A stretch of DNA of 64,000 bases, taken from contig NZ_VMNB01000002.1 of the NCBI RefSeq assembly GCF_013277515.1, forward strand, positions 55,003 through 119,002, read 5' to 3'. This DNA is from Streptococcus sp. k-402 (GTDB taxonomy: Bacteria; Bacillota; Bacilli; Lactobacillales; Streptococcaceae). The notes below the pieces were generated by a model that worked only from the letters and a program-made list of their open reading frames with translations, searched no databases and was not told where the DNA came from. Below, one piece after another: positions 26,837 to 36,318 of this stretch. The translations under genes were made by a program, and so were the position numbers. Within the stretch, counting starts at the first letter, position 1. Each line of letters starts with the position of its first letter.

Positions 26837-28492
26837 TTGAGTGAAAAGTCAAGAGAAGAAGAGAAATTAAGCTTTAAAGAGCAGATTCTGAGAGATTTAG
26901 AAAAAGTAAAAGGCTATGATGAAGTTCTGAAAGAAGATGAGGCAGTAGTTCCTACTCCTGCAAATGAACCTTCAGCTGAAGAACTCATGGCTGATTCCTT
27001 GTCAACGGTAGAGGAGATTATGAGAAAAGCTCCTACCGTGCCGACTCACCCAAGTCAAGATGTACCAGCTTCTCCAGCAGATGAGATTCAAAGAGAAATT
27101 CCTGGTGTTCCAAGTCAAGATGTACCTTCTTCTCCAGCGGAAGAAAGTGGATCAAGACCAGGTCCAGGTCCTGTTAGACCTAAGAAATTTGAAAGAGAAT
27201 ACAATGAAACTCCAACAAGGGTAGCTGTTTCCTATAAGACGGCAGAGAAAAAAGCAGAACAAGCAGGTCCAGAAACACCTACGCCTGCTACAGAAACAGT
27301 GGATATCATCAGCGATACACCACGTCGTAGCCGTAGAGAAGGAGCAAAACCCGTTAAGCCTAAGAAAGAGAAGAAGTCACATGTGAAAGCCTTTGTGATT
27401 TCATTCCTTGTATTCCTTGCCTTGCTCTCAGCAGGTGGTTACTTTGGTTACCAGTACGTGCTAGATTCTTTATTGCCTATTGATGCTAATTCTAAGAAAT
27501 ATGTGACGGTTCAAATTCCTGACGGTTCAAACGTTCAAGAAATCGGTACGACGCTTGAAAAAGCTGGTTTGGTAAAGCATGGTCTGATTTTTAGCTTTTA
27601 TGCCAAGTATAAAAATTATACCGATTTGAAAGCAGGTTACTACAATTTGCAAAAGAGTATGAGTACAGAAGACTTACTCAAAGAGTTGCAAAAAGGTGGA
27701 ACAGATGAACCACAAGAACCTGTCCTTGCGACTTTGACAATTCCAGAAGGTTATACTTTGGATCAGATTGCTCAAGCTGTGGGTCAATTGCAAGGTGACT
27801 TCAAAGAGCCTTTGACAGCGGAGGCTTTCTTGGCTAAAGTTCAAGATGAGACGTTTATCAGTCAAGAAGTTGCCAAATATCCGAGTCTACTTGAAAGCTT
27901 GCCTACAAAGGAAAGTGGGGCTCGTTATCGTTTGGAAGGATACCTTTTCCCAGCTACTTACTCTATCAAGGAAAGCACAACTATTGAGAGCTTGATTGAT
28001 GAGATGTTAGCTGCTATGGATAAGAACCTATCTCCTTACTATAGTACGATCAAATCTAAAAACTTGACTGTCAATGAGTTGTTGACCATTGCTTCCTTGG
28101 TCGAAAAAGAAGGTGCCAAGACAGAAGATCGTAAGCTCATTGCAGGTGTATTCTACAATCGTTTGAATCGTGATATGCCACTTCAAAGTAATATTGCAAT
28201 CTTGTATGCCCAAGGAAAACTGGGGCAAAATATCAGTCTAGCTGAGGATGTTGCGATTGATACCAACATTGATTCACCTTATAATGTTTATAAAAATGTA
28301 GGTCTCATGCCTGGTCCAGTCGATAGTCCAAGTCTGGATGCGATTGAGTCAAGCATCAATCAAACTAAGAGCGATAACCTCTACTTTGTAGCAGATGTCA
28401 CAGAAGGCAAGGTCTACTATGCTAATAATCAAGAAGACCACGACCGCAATGTCTCTGAACATGTCAACAGCAAATTAAACCAAACAAACTAA
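26837..28492 (+). CDS. mltG: Endolytic murein transglycosylase MltG
   Basis: The start is TTG 26837, with AGGAGG (26823-26828) 8 bases upstream; there is no better ATG. The 551 residues comprise a long disordered cytoplasmic N-terminus with two SQDVPxSPA repeats, one membrane helix (AFVISFLVFLALLSAGGYF, near residue 190), and an extracellular YceG/MltG domain with the catalytic glutamate in ASLVEKEG. The enzyme cuts nascent glycan strands and, in pneumococcus, is tied to peripheral peptidoglycan synthesis. The length equals the pneumococcal form as I remember it. Confidence 0.95.
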   Translation: MSEKSREEEKLSFKEQILRDLEKVKGYDEVLKEDEAVVPTPANEPSAEELMADSLSTVEEIMRKAPTVPTHPSQDVPASPADEIQREIPGVPSQDVPSSPAEESGSRPGPGPVRPKKFEREYNETPTRVAVSYKTAEKKAEQAGPETPTPATETVDIISDTPRRSRREGAKPVKPKKEKKSHVKAFVISFLVFLALLSAGGYFGYQYVLDSLLPIDANSKKYVTVQIPDGSNVQEIGTTLEKAGLVKHGLIFSFYAKYKNYTDLKAGYYNLQKSMSTEDLLKELQKGGTDEPQEPVLATLTIPEGYTLDQIAQAVGQLQGDFKEPLTAEAFLAKVQDETFISQEVAKYPSLLESLPTKESGARYRLEGYLFPATYSIKESTTIESLIDEMLAAMDKNLSPYYSTIKSKNLTVNELLTIASLVEKEGAKTEDRKLIAGVFYNRLNRDMPLQSNIAILYAQGKLGQNISLAEDVAIDTNIDSPYNVYKNVGLMPGPVDSPSLDAIESSINQTKSDNLYFVADVTEGKVYYANNQEDHDRNVSEHVNSKLNQTN

Positions 28493-28553
28493 AATTATGT
28501 GATACTTCACATCATTTTCTTTAGAAAATATCATCAGAAGAAAGTTGAGAAAA

Positions 28554-29036
28554 ATGGCAGAAAAAACATATCCTATGACCCTTGAGGAAAAGGAAAAACT
28601 TGAAAAAGAATTAGAAGAATTGAAATTGGTTCGCCGACCAGAAGTGGTAGAACGCATTAAGATTGCCCGTTCATACGGTGACCTTTCTGAAAACAGTGAG
28701 TACGAAGCAGCTAAGGATGAACAAGCCTTTGTCGAAGGACAAATCTCTAGCTTGGAAACAAAAATCCGCTATGCCGAAATCGTCAATAGTGACTCAGTTG
28801 CAGATGATGAAGTAGCGATTGGTAAAACAGTCACTATCCAAGAAATTGGTGAGGACGAAGAAGAAGTTTATATTATCGTAGGTTCAGCGGGTGCGGATGC
28901 CTTTGCAGGTAAGGTTTCAAATGAAAGCCCAATTGGACAAGCCTTGATTGGTAAGAAAACAGGTGACACAGCAACGATTGAAACACCTGTTGGTAGCTAT
29001 GATGTAAAAATCTTGAAGGTTGAAAAAACAGCCTAA
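28554..29036 (+). CDS. greA: Transcription elongation factor GreA
   Basis: The 160-residue protein starts at ATG 28554 ([15 protein letters not shown]); the TTG at 28545 adds three residues and is less likely. It has an N-terminal coiled coil with the tip residues [15 protein letters not shown] that enter the RNA polymerase secondary channel, and a C-terminal FKBP-like domain ([19 protein letters not shown]). It rescues backtracked polymerase by stimulating RNA cleavage. The ribosome site is weak (GAG). Confidence 0.96.
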   Translation: MAEKTYPMTLEEKEKLEKELEELKLVRRPEVVERIKIARSYGDLSENSEYEAAKDEQAFVEGQISSLETKIRYAEIVNSDSVADDEVAIGKTVTIQEIGEDEEEVYIIVGSAGADAFAGKVSNESPIGQALIGKKTGDTATIETPVGSYDVKILKVEKTA

Positions 29037-29043
29037 AAACAGA

Positions 29044-29085
29044 AAAAAGGAGTGGGGAGGCGATGCGCTTCACTCACTCCTTTTT
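29044..29085 (+). terminator. Terminator of greA
   Basis: An 11-base stem aaaaaggagtg / cactccttttt (29044-29054, 29075-29085), followed by CCATTTT. Confidence 0.85.
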
Positions 29086-29117
29086 CCATTTTAAATTGAA
29101 TTGAAATTGGAGACTAT

Positions 29118-30479
29118 ATGAGTTCAAAGAAGAAAAACAAGATGGAGCGTGGTCTGACCAATCGTCACGTGCAGGTTATGGCCATCGCTGGAACAATCGG
29201 AACAGGACTCTTTTTGGGAGCAGGTCGCTCTATTAGCCTAACCGGTCCTTCCATTGTACTGATTTATATGATTACAGGGGCTTTCATGTTCCTCATGATG
29301 CGTGCGGTTGGGGAAATGCTCTACCAAGACCCTGAGCAACATACCTTTATCAACTTTATCACGCGCCATTTGGGTAAGGGCTGGGGCTATTTCTCGGTTT
29401 GGTCTTACTGGCTATCTGTTGTCTTTATCGGTATGGCGGAAATTACTGCTATCGCACATTATGTGCAATTTTGGTTCCCAACTTGGCCAAGTTGGATGAT
29501 TGAGATTGGATTTTTGACCATTCTAGCCTTGGTTAATCTGATTGCGGTGAAGCTCTTTGGGGAAGTTGAGTTTTGGTTTGCTATGGTCAAGATTGTGGCT
29601 ATTTTAGCCATGATTGCAACAGGAGTCTTTATGGTCTTGACAGGCTTTAAGACACCACATGGAGTAGCAAGTTTGGCCAATGTTACCGACAATTTCTCCC
29701 TCTTCCCAAATGGAGGTGTCAACTTTGTCATGGCCTTCCAGATGGTGTTCTTTGCCTATCTTATGATTGAATTTATCGGGGTCACAACTTCTGAAACCAA
29801 AAACCCACGTCAGGTTTTGCCAAAAGCCGTTAAGGAAATTCCTTTGCGTATCGCCTTTTTCTACGGTGGTGCCCTCTTAGCCATCATGGCTATCATTCCA
29901 TGGCGTGAACTGGCTTCTGCTGATTCACCTTTTGTTACAGTATTTGAATTGGCCGGTGTCAAGTGGGCGGCAGCCTTGATTAACTTCGTCGTTTTGACCT
30001 CAGCAGCATCTGCCCTTAACTCAACCCTTTATTCAACAGGGCGTCATTTGTATCAGATTGCTCATGATTCGCCAAATCGCTTCCTAAAGGCTATCAAGGC
30101 AGATACTCTTTCTCGCCACAATGTGCCACAAAATGCCATCATTGCCTCAGCGGTTTTGATTGCCCTAGCAGCCTTTATCAACGTCTTGCCAGGAGTTTCG
30201 GATGCCTTTGCCCTGATTACGGCATCATCATCAGGTGTCTATATTGCCATTTATATCTTAATCATGGTGGCTCACCTTAAATACCGCAAGTCACCAGACT
30301 TTATGGCGGATGGCTATCTCATGCCCCATTATCGTTTCCTAAATCCTTTAACCATGCTCTTCTTTGTCTTTGTCTTTGTAACCCTCTTTTTACAAGAGTC
30401 TACATTTGTAGGAGCAATCGGCTCAGCTATCTGGATTATCGGTTTTGGGATTTATAGCCAGTGGAAATTTAGAAAATAG
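29118..30479 (+). CDS. Amino acid permease, AAT/APC family
   Basis: This 453-residue, 12-helix transporter has the APC motif GTIGTGLFLGAG in the first helix and GVTTSETKNPRQVLPKAV after helix 6, as in the proton-coupled AAT group (AroP, LysP, GABA permease relatives). Substrate specificity cannot be assigned. GGAG lies about 8 bases before the ATG. It sits between the greA terminator and its own terminator, so it is monocistronic; no clear promoter is seen in the 32 bases after the greA stem. Confidence 0.9.
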   Translation: MSSKKKNKMERGLTNRHVQVMAIAGTIGTGLFLGAGRSISLTGPSIVLIYMITGAFMFLMMRAVGEMLYQDPEQHTFINFITRHLGKGWGYFSVWSYWLSVVFIGMAEITAIAHYVQFWFPTWPSWMIEIGFLTILALVNLIAVKLFGEVEFWFAMVKIVAILAMIATGVFMVLTGFKTPHGVASLANVTDNFSLFPNGGVNFVMAFQMVFFAYLMIEFIGVTTSETKNPRQVLPKAVKEIPLRIAFFYGGALLAIMAIIPWRELASADSPFVTVFELAGVKWAAALINFVVLTSAASALNSTLYSTGRHLYQIAHDSPNRFLKAIKADTLSRHNVPQNAIIASAVLIALAAFINVLPGVSDAFALITASSSGVYIAIYILIMVAHLKYRKSPDFMADGYLMPHYRFLNPLTMLFFVFVFVTLFLQESTFVGAIGSAIWIIGFGIYSQWKFRK

Positions 30480-30489
30480 ATTAAGGACT

Positions 30490-30516
30490 CATCAACTCAG
30501 GTTGGTGGGTTTTTGC
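30490..30516 (+). terminator. Terminator of the permease gene
   Basis: Stem catcaac / gttggtg with loop TCAG (30490-30507) and a GGTTTTT tail. Confidence 0.75.
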
Positions 30517-30520
30517 TAGT

Positions 30521-30549
30521 TTGACATCCTTTTGAAATAAGACTATAAT
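30521..30549 (+). promoter_or_regulatory. Fully consensus sigma-70 promoter
   Basis: TTGACA (30521-30526), 17-base spacer, TATAAT (30544-30549): a perfect match to consensus. It drives a small acetyltransferase gene at 30581. Confidence 0.9.
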
Positions 30550-30580
30550 ACAAGCTATATCAGTTTTCAAGGAGGTTTGG

Positions 30581-30991
30581 ATGTACTTTAGATTGGAAAA
30601 TAAGGAATCCCATAAATCACAAGAAATAGGGAATCTGATTCGTGTTTATAACCGTTTAAAAAGAGAAGAAGCTGAAAGTGAGCCACTTAATCTTTATGTC
30701 GAAGATGAAAAGGGCAATCTCCTGGCAGGTTTGATAGCAGAGACTTTTGGAAATTGGCTAGAAATCGAGTATTTATTTGTAAAAGAGGAACTGCGAGGGC
30801 AAGGAATCGGTTCAAAACTATTGCAGCAAGCAGAGACTGAAGCTAAGAATCGAAACTGTCGTTTTGCTTTTGTCAATACCTACCAGTTTCAGGCGCCAGA
30901 TTTTTATCAGAAACATGGCTACAAGGAAGTCTTTACCTTACAAGACTATCCCTACATTGGGCAAAGATATTATTACCAAAAGGATTTGTGA
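30581..30991 (+). CDS. GNAT-family acetyltransferase
   Basis: The 136-residue protein has the acetyl-CoA loop LRGQGIGSKLLQQAE and the C-terminal APDFYQKHGYKEVF. AAGGAGG lies 8 bases before the ATG and the promoter is perfectly consensus, which suggests steady high transcription. The substrate is unknown; related small proteins acetylate antibiotics or amines, but nothing here identifies one. Confidence 0.87.
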   Translation: MYFRLENKESHKSQEIGNLIRVYNRLKREEAESEPLNLYVEDEKGNLLAGLIAETFGNWLEIEYLFVKEELRGQGIGSKLLQQAETEAKNRNCRFAFVNTYQFQAPDFYQKHGYKEVFTLQDYPYIGQRYYYQKDL

Positions 30992-31131
30992 CCTAGACTT
31001 CTATCCTTTGAAGAGGAGCTTAGCTAAGTATCAAATAAGAACGAATACTCTTTATCATGTAAGATGATAGAGAGTTTTTTTGTTAATAAAATCTTACAAA
31101 ATGACAAATATATATTGCATTAAGTTAGATA

Positions 31132-31143
31132 TATGGTATAATG
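31132..31143 (+). promoter_or_regulatory. Extended -10 promoter of the ABC transporter operon
   Basis: TGG-TATAAT ends at 31143, about 77 bases before the first ATG. No convincing -35 box is seen. The leader between them includes a patch (31174-31200) weakly similar to the boxC end of BOX elements. Confidence 0.55.
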
Positions 31144-31220
31144 TTTTTAAAAGAAGCGCAACTTTTTAAAATTAATGAGAATCAAAGAGAAAACCAAGAA
31201 TATTAATGGAGGAATAAAAA

Positions 31221-32066
31221 ATGGAAGTTATAAATGTAAGTAAGCATTATGGTCATTCAATCATTCTCAAAGGTATAAATTTTGCACTTAATAAGGGTGA
31301 AATTGTTGGTCTAGTAGGGAGAAACGGAGTTGGCAAGAGTACATTGATGAAAATTCTTGTTCAGAATAATCAACCGACTTCAGGGAATATTATAAGTAGT
31401 GATAATGTTGGGTATTTAATCGAAGAACCAAAATTATTTTTATCTAAAACAGGTTTAGAGAATTTAAAATATTTGTCAAATTTATATGGTGTTGACTACA
31501 ATCAAGAAAGATTTGGAAGTTTGATCCAAGAGTTAGATTTGACTCAGTCTATTAATAAAAAAGTAAAGACCTATTCTTTGGGTACAAAACAAAAATTAGC
31601 TTTGCTTCTAACTCTCGTTACGGAACCTGATATATTGATTTTAGATGAACCGACTAATGGTTTAGATATTGAATCATCACAAATAGTTTTAGCAGTTCTA
31701 AAAAACTTAGCTTTACATGAAAATGTGGGAATTTTAATATCGAGTCATAAATTAGAAGATATTGAAGAAATTTGTGAGAGGGTCCTTTTATTGGAGAACG
31801 GGCTTTTGACATTTCAAAAAGTAGGAAAAGATAGTCATAATTGCTTGTTTGAGATAGCTTTTTCATCAGCTACAGATAGAGACATTTTCATCACCAAACA
31901 AGAATTTGGGGATATTGTTCAGGAAGAGGGATTGAGAATTACTATGTCTGGGAATATTCAAAGTAGTGAGCTTTTTAAATTTTTTAACGAAAACTCTATT
32001 AAAGTAGTTGATTTTGAAACTAAAAAAGAGACGCTTAAAGATATTTATCTAAATCGTTCAAAATAA
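31221..32066 (+). CDS. ABC transporter ATP-binding protein (BcrA-like)
   Basis: The 281-residue ATPase has Walker A GRNGVGKST, a signature motif reduced to YSLGTKQKLAL in place of LSGGQ, and Walker B DILILDEPTNGLD. This variant is typical of bacteriocin-immunity and antibiotic-export ATPases of the BcrA/LanF type. A permease gene follows 15 bases later. The DNA is visibly richer in A+T and in TTA leucine codons than the housekeeping genes, which suggests transfer. No bacteriocin or regulator gene is adjacent, so the cargo is unknown. Confidence 0.85.
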   Translation: MEVINVSKHYGHSIILKGINFALNKGEIVGLVGRNGVGKSTLMKILVQNNQPTSGNIISSDNVGYLIEEPKLFLSKTGLENLKYLSNLYGVDYNQERFGSLIQELDLTQSINKKVKTYSLGTKQKLALLLTLVTEPDILILDEPTNGLDIESSQIVLAVLKNLALHENVGILISSHKLEDIEEICERVLLLENGLLTFQKVGKDSHNCLFEIAFSSATDRDIFITKQEFGDIVQEEGLRITMSGNIQSSELFKFFNENSIKVVDFETKKETLKDIYLNRSK

Positions 32067-32081
32067 AGGAAGGTTATAATC

Positions 32082-32810
32082 ATGAAATTAAATAAATTGA
32101 ATTTTCTTAAGGAAAATATAAGAGATTTATATTCATCAGGCGTAATATATCTAGGATTGGTTATCTCGTTTATACCGCCTATACTGGTTATATTCTTTAT
32201 TCTAAAGACTCAAGGGACATCACTTGGTATTAAGCATATTTCAAATTTTTATGCTATGCTCGGTATGTTAATGGCTGTTATACATGCTAACCGAATTATT
32301 AGCAGGGATTTTTCCCACAATACGATCAGTTTATTTTATAATCAACAGAAAAATCGGATGATTTACGTCTTGTCCAATTTTCTATATGCCATCTCAGTTT
32401 CCATTATCTATGCTTTGAATGGTATTGTGTTACTAGTCATCGTAAGTAAATTGGGTGTTCCAGGTGATTTAGGATTAGATTTTATTGTAGCCATTGTAGT
32501 CAATACAATTTTGTTAGTCCTATTTTATTTTCTATTATCTTACATTTTCTATTTATATAAATTGAAAAGTGGCTTGGTATTTGGTATTTTAGTAGCTTTA
32601 CTACTCTTTGTCCCTAATATATTAAATACGATTATGATGAATACTAGTAATGATTTGTTTATCAAAGCGATTGAACTTCTTCCTTTTTATTCCTTACCTG
32701 TATTTGTTGCTTCAAATACGATGTCTATTAGTCAGTATCTTGTGGTAATCACTACAATCATTTTATTGTATTTTTTCACTCTCAAGAAAAGCAAGGAGTA
32801 TTCATTTTAG
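32082..32810 (+). CDS. ABC transporter permease subunit, ABC-2 type
   Basis: The 242-residue membrane protein has six predicted helices (VIYLGLVISFIPPILVIFF, FYAMLGMLMAVIHA, LLVLFYFLLSYIFYLY and others), fitting the ABC-2 permeases that pair with BcrA-type ATPases. The motif NRIISRDFSHNTISLF after helix 2 is common in these exporters. It is co-transcribed with the ATPase. An immunity or peptide-export role is the best guess; the sequence gives no direct evidence of substrate. Confidence 0.8.
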   Translation: MKLNKLNFLKENIRDLYSSGVIYLGLVISFIPPILVIFFILKTQGTSLGIKHISNFYAMLGMLMAVIHANRIISRDFSHNTISLFYNQQKNRMIYVLSNFLYAISVSIIYALNGIVLLVIVSKLGVPGDLGLDFIVAIVVNTILLVLFYFLLSYIFYLYKLKSGLVFGILVALLLFVPNILNTIMMNTSNDLFIKAIELLPFYSLPVFVASNTMSISQYLVVITTIILLYFFTLKKSKEYSF

Positions 32811-33190
32811 TTTCGTTTAGTATTATTTTGCAGACTTAAAATCTAGTAAAAAATCAGTCATCTTGCTATGCTCCTGCTCTTGCTGTTTACCACGTTTTTG
32901 ACTTATACTAGACTCATTTCCAAAAGCATTATATAATAGTGATATGAAATCAACTAAATAAGAAATACAAGCAATCAAAACTCGCTTAAAAGACCCTACT
33001 AAAGCTAATACTAAACAAAAAATCAAATAGCAAACTAGGAAGTTTATTTCAAACAATCCAACATACTGATTTTAGTCTGAAGATAATATTGGAGTGTAAA
33101 TTCATGGGGTTATAATAAATAGCTGACAGCTTGTGTTAGTTTGGAATTTTTTAAGAGTAGATGAATATTAAAATTATAAGGAGGACGCAG
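32811..33190. other. Gap with only decayed sequence
   Basis: The 380 bases between the permease and the HTH gene are A+T rich. They hold the degenerate ORF described separately, a boxC-like remnant near 33020 and no convincing terminator or promoter. This looks like a decayed insertion site. Confidence 0.5.
32823..33056 (-). pseudogene. Small degenerate ORF, partly made of boxC-like sequence
   Basis: A 77-codon frame ends 13 bases after the permease stop, facing it. Its first codons are read from a boxC-like remnant (near 33020-33045, ctaggaag), followed by a hydrophobic stretch (RVLIACISYLVDFISLLYNAF) and a polar tail. No ribosome site precedes the first ATG. It may be the 3' part of a small membrane protein gene cut by a BOX element. 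No family is recognised. Confidence 0.3.
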
Positions 33191-33400
33191 GTGGCTAAAA
33201 ATTTAAAATTAAAATTAGCTCGTGTGGAGCTTGATTTAACACAAGGTCAACTGGCAGAGGCTGTCGGGGTGACGCGCCAGACTATTGGTTTGATAGAGGC
33301 GGGGAAATACAATCCCAGTCTCTCGCTCTGCCAGTCCATTTGCAGATGTTTAGGGAAAACCCTAGATCAACTATTTTGGGAGGAAGAAGATGGTAAATAA
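33191..33400 (+). CDS. Small XRE-type HTH transcriptional regulator
   Basis: The start is GTG 33191, because AAGGAGG (33178-33184) lies 6-7 bases upstream; the longer frame from ATG 33161 has no ribosome site. The 69-residue protein is one Cro/C1-type helix-turn-helix (LTQGQLAEAVGVTRQTIGLIEAGKYNPSL) with the C-terminal LGKTLDQLFW. It belongs to the short YozG-like regulators that are often paired with a membrane protein. Its last 11 bases overlap that partner gene. Confidence 0.85.
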   Translation: MAKNLKLKLARVELDLTQGQLAEAVGVTRQTIGLIEAGKYNPSLSLCQSICRCLGKTLDQLFWEEEDGK

Positions 33401-33878
33401 ATTCATTCATTATCAATTACTTGACGAAAGAGAAGAACAACTAATCAATAAAGCTGGAGCGGAATCCTTTACCCTTTTCATTGGACTTGTGCTTCTAAGC
33501 TATTTGGTGGCTGTATTAGCTCCCTCTCTTTTTAATCCGAATTTTCTAGTCTATACTCTGATAGTAGGAATTTTCTTCTTTTTCAATCGTGCCCGTTATC
33601 TGGGAGTGACCTACTATAGTCGTTTTCATTTTACGATTTTGGGTTGTTTTTTCCTAACCTTGGCTATTACGGCTCTTTTGATGTTACAGAATTATCAATT
33701 CAACATAGAAATTTATCAGCATAATCCTTTGAATGCTAAATACCTGTCCGCTTGGGCCATTACTTATGTCATTTACCTTCCTTGGGTTTTTATAGGCAAT
33801 CTCGGTCTGAAGAGCTATGGCGAATGGGCTCAGAAAAAATTTGAGCAAGACATGGATGAACTGGAGAGTGGTGAATAG
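33390..33878 (+). CDS. Four-helix membrane protein paired with the HTH regulator
   Basis: The 162-residue protein begins with a conserved-looking cytoplasmic segment (DEREEQLINKAGAESFTLF) and has four hydrophobic helices. HTH and short membrane protein pairs of this type are common in Firmicutes; the membrane partner may hold the regulator at the membrane or sense envelope state, but function is not established. The 11-base overlap shows translational coupling. Confidence 0.75.
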   Translation: MVNKFIHYQLLDEREEQLINKAGAESFTLFIGLVLLSYLVAVLAPSLFNPNFLVYTLIVGIFFFFNRARYLGVTYYSRFHFTILGCFFLTLAITALLMLQNYQFNIEIYQHNPLNAKYLSAWAITYVIYLPWVFIGNLGLKSYGEWAQKKFEQDMDELESGE

Positions 33879-33913
33879 CTTGTTACTCTTTTCTCAATCC
33901 AGCTAAAATGTGA

Positions 33914-33965
33914 TATAATAGTACTAATTTATTGGAATACATGAAAGTTCTTGAAAATTTTCATG
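33914..33965 (+). promoter_or_regulatory. pncB promoter and leader hairpin
   Basis: TATAAT (33914-33919) is followed in the leader by catgaaa ... tttcatg (33940-33965), a stem that could act as a stabilising or regulatory hairpin. No clear -35 box. Confidence 0.5.
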
Positions 33966-33993
33966 GGTTTCTAGCTAAGGAAGTAGGAAAAGT

Positions 33994-35454
33994 ATGTATC
34001 CAGATGATAGTTTGACATTGCACACGGACTTGTACCAGATTAATATGATGCAGGTTTACTTTGACCAAGGGATTCACAATAAAAAGGCTGTCTTTGAGGT
34101 GTATTTCCGCCAACAGCCTTTTAAGAATGGCTATGCGGTTTTTGCAGGTTTGGAAAGAATTGTGAGTTATCTTGAAGACCTGCGTTTTTCAGATAGTGAT
34201 ATTGCCTATTTGGAATCGCTAGGCTATCATGGGGCATTCTTGGACTATCTCCGCAATTTCAAGTTGGAGTTGACCGTTCGTTCTGCCCAAGAAGGGGACT
34301 TGGTTTTTGCTAATGAGCCTATTGTGCAGGTGGAAGGTCCTCTAGCCCAATGCCAGTTGGTCGAAACGGCTCTTCTAAACATCGTCAACTACCAGACCTT
34401 GGTGGCGACTAAGGCAGCTCGTATTCGTTCGGTTATCGAAGATGAACCCTTGATGGAGTTTGGGACACGTCGGGCGCAAGAGATGGATGCGGCTATCTGG
34501 GGAACACGCGCAGCGGTGATTGGTGGTGCCAATGGGACCAGCAATGTGCGTGCTGGTAAACTCTTTGATATTCCTGTCTTGGGGACCCATGCCCATGCCT
34601 TGGTACAGGTTTATGGTAACGACTATGAGGCTTTCAAGGCTTATGCTGCGACCCACAAAAATTGCGTCTTTCTTGTAGATACCTATGATACCCTTCGCAT
34701 CGGAGTTCCAGCTGCCATTCAGGTGGCGCGTGAGCTGGGTGATCAGATTAACTTTATGGGTGTGCGGATTGACTCTGGGGATATTGCCTACATTTCTAAG
34801 AAAGTCCGTCAACAACTGGACGAGGCTGGATTTACAGAGGCTAAGATTTATGCTTCTAATGATTTGGACGAAAATACCATCCTCAACCTCAAGATGCAAA
34901 AGGCCAAGATTGATGTCTGGGGCGTGGGTACAAAGCTGATTACAGCTTATGACCAGCCAGCTCTTGGTGCAGTTTATAAGATTGTGGCCATTGAAGATGA
35001 AAATGGGAACATGCGCAATACGATTAAGCTGTCAAATAATGCTGAAAAAGTGTCTACGCCAGGTAAGAAGCAGGTGTGGCGCATTACCAGTCGTGAAAAA
35101 GGCAAGTCAGAAGGCGACTACATTACCTATGATGGTGTGGATGTTGCCAGCATGACAGAAATCAAGATGTTCCATCCGACCTATACATACATCAAGAAGA
35201 CGGTTCGTAATTTTGATGCTGTGCCTCTCTTGGTGGATATTTTTAAAGATGGGAAATTGACTTACAGCTTGCCTAGCTTGACTGAGATTCAGGATTATGC
35301 TCGTAAGGAATTTGACAAGCTTTGGGATGAGTACAAGCGCGTGCTTAATCCACAGCATTATCCAGTGGATTTGGCGCGTGATGTATGGCAAGACAAGATG
35401 GACTTGATTGACAAGATGCGCAAGGAAGCCCTTGGTGAAGGAGAAGAAGAATGA
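33994..35454 (+). CDS. pncB: Nicotinate phosphoribosyltransferase
   Basis: The 486-residue enzyme has [17 protein letters not shown] at the N-terminus, the catalytic-histidine region [12 protein letters not shown] and the phosphate-binding [13 protein letters not shown]. It condenses nicotinate with PRPP using ATP, the entry step of NAD salvage. Its stop overlaps the start of nadE by four bases (ATGA), giving a two-gene NAD operon. Streptococci lack de novo NAD synthesis, so this salvage route is expected to be important. Confidence 0.95.
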   Translation: MYPDDSLTLHTDLYQINMMQVYFDQGIHNKKAVFEVYFRQQPFKNGYAVFAGLERIVSYLEDLRFSDSDIAYLESLGYHGAFLDYLRNFKLELTVRSAQEGDLVFANEPIVQVEGPLAQCQLVETALLNIVNYQTLVATKAARIRSVIEDEPLMEFGTRRAQEMDAAIWGTRAAVIGGANGTSNVRAGKLFDIPVLGTHAHALVQVYGNDYEAFKAYAATHKNCVFLVDTYDTLRIGVPAAIQVARELGDQINFMGVRIDSGDIAYISKKVRQQLDEAGFTEAKIYASNDLDENTILNLKMQKAKIDVWGVGTKLITAYDQPALGAVYKIVAIEDENGNMRNTIKLSNNAEKVSTPGKKQVWRITSREKGKSEGDYITYDGVDVASMTEIKMFHPTYTYIKKTVRNFDAVPLLVDIFKDGKLTYSLPSLTEIQDYARKEFDKLWDEYKRVLNPQHYPVDLARDVWQDKMDLIDKMRKEALGEGEEE

Positions 35455-36275
35455 GTTTGCAAGAAACGATTATCCAAGAGCTGGGTGTCAAACCAGTGAT
35501 TGATGCCCAGGAAGAAATCCGTCGTTCTATTGATTTCTTAAAAAGATATCTGAAAAAACATCCCTTCCTAAAAACCTTTGTACTAGGGATTTCTGGAGGA
35601 CAAGACTCAACCTTAGCAGGACGTTTAGCTCAATTAGCTATGGAAGAACTGCGAGCAGAAACGGGAGACGACAGCTATAAATTTATCGCTGTCCGCCTGC
35701 CTTATGGAGTGCAAGCTGATGAAGCAGATGCTCAAAAAGCCTTAGCATTCATCCAACCAGATGTCAGCTTGGTTGTGAATATCAAGGAATCAGCCGACGC
35801 CATGACGGCAGCAGTCGAAGCGACAGGTAGTCCTGTTTCAGATTTTAACAAGGGGAATATCAAGGCTCGTTGCCGTATGATTGCTCAATATGCCCTTGCG
35901 GGCGCCCATAGCGGAGCGGTCATTGGAACAGACCACGCTGCGGAAAATATCACAGGTTTCTTTACCAAGTTTGGTGATGGTGGTGCGGATATTCTCCCTC
36001 TTTACCGCCTCAATAAACGCCAAGGAAAACAACTCTTGAAGGAACTTGGTGCAGACCCAGCACTTTATGAAAAAATCCCAACAGCAGACCTAGAAGAAGA
36101 TAAACCAGGTCTAGCTGACGAAGTAGCTCTCGGAGTCACCTATGAAGAGATTGACGACTACCTAGAAGGCAAAACAATCAGCCCAGAAGCCCAAACGACT
36201 ATCGAAAACTGGTGGCACAAAGGCCAACATAAACGCCACCTACCAATCACCGTATTTGATGACTTTTGGGAGTGA
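35451..36275 (+). CDS. nadE: Ammonia-dependent NAD synthetase
   Basis: The 274-residue N-type ATP pyrophosphatase has the PP-loop GISGGQDST (near residue 46) and [21 protein letters not shown]. It lacks a glutaminase domain, so ammonia is the nitrogen donor. It amidates deamido-NAD, the last step of NAD synthesis, and is translationally coupled to pncB. The last codons overlap the base of a strong hairpin repeat at 36272. Confidence 0.97.
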   Translation: MSLQETIIQELGVKPVIDAQEEIRRSIDFLKRYLKKHPFLKTFVLGISGGQDSTLAGRLAQLAMEELRAETGDDSYKFIAVRLPYGVQADEADAQKALAFIQPDVSLVVNIKESADAMTAAVEATGSPVSDFNKGNIKARCRMIAQYALAGAHSGAVIGTDHAAENITGFFTKFGDGGADILPLYRLNKRQGKQLLKELGADPALYEKIPTADLEEDKPGLADEVALGVTYEEIDDYLEGKTISPEAQTTIENWWHKGQHKRHLPITVFDDFWE

Positions 36276-36318
36276 GACAGAAATCGGTAACTCGAAGAGT
36301 TCGATTCCGTTGTCTCAC
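36272..36318 (+). repeat. Hairpin repeat over the nadE stop codon (SPRITE-like, candidate terminator)
   Basis: gtgagaca ... tgtctcac (36272-36279, 36311-36318) encloses a second stem, aactcga / tcgatt-like. The unit, with its CACCCCCGC tail, resembles hairpin repeats I know from Mitis-group intergenic regions, possibly the SPRITE class. There is no T tract. About 250 further bases to 36573 contain no ORF and no other feature I can name. Confidence 0.5.

Noticed and set aside
31174..31200. boxC-like sequence in the ABC operon leader
   Set aside because: Only about three quarters of the bases match and no boxA end is present; too weak to call a BOX element.
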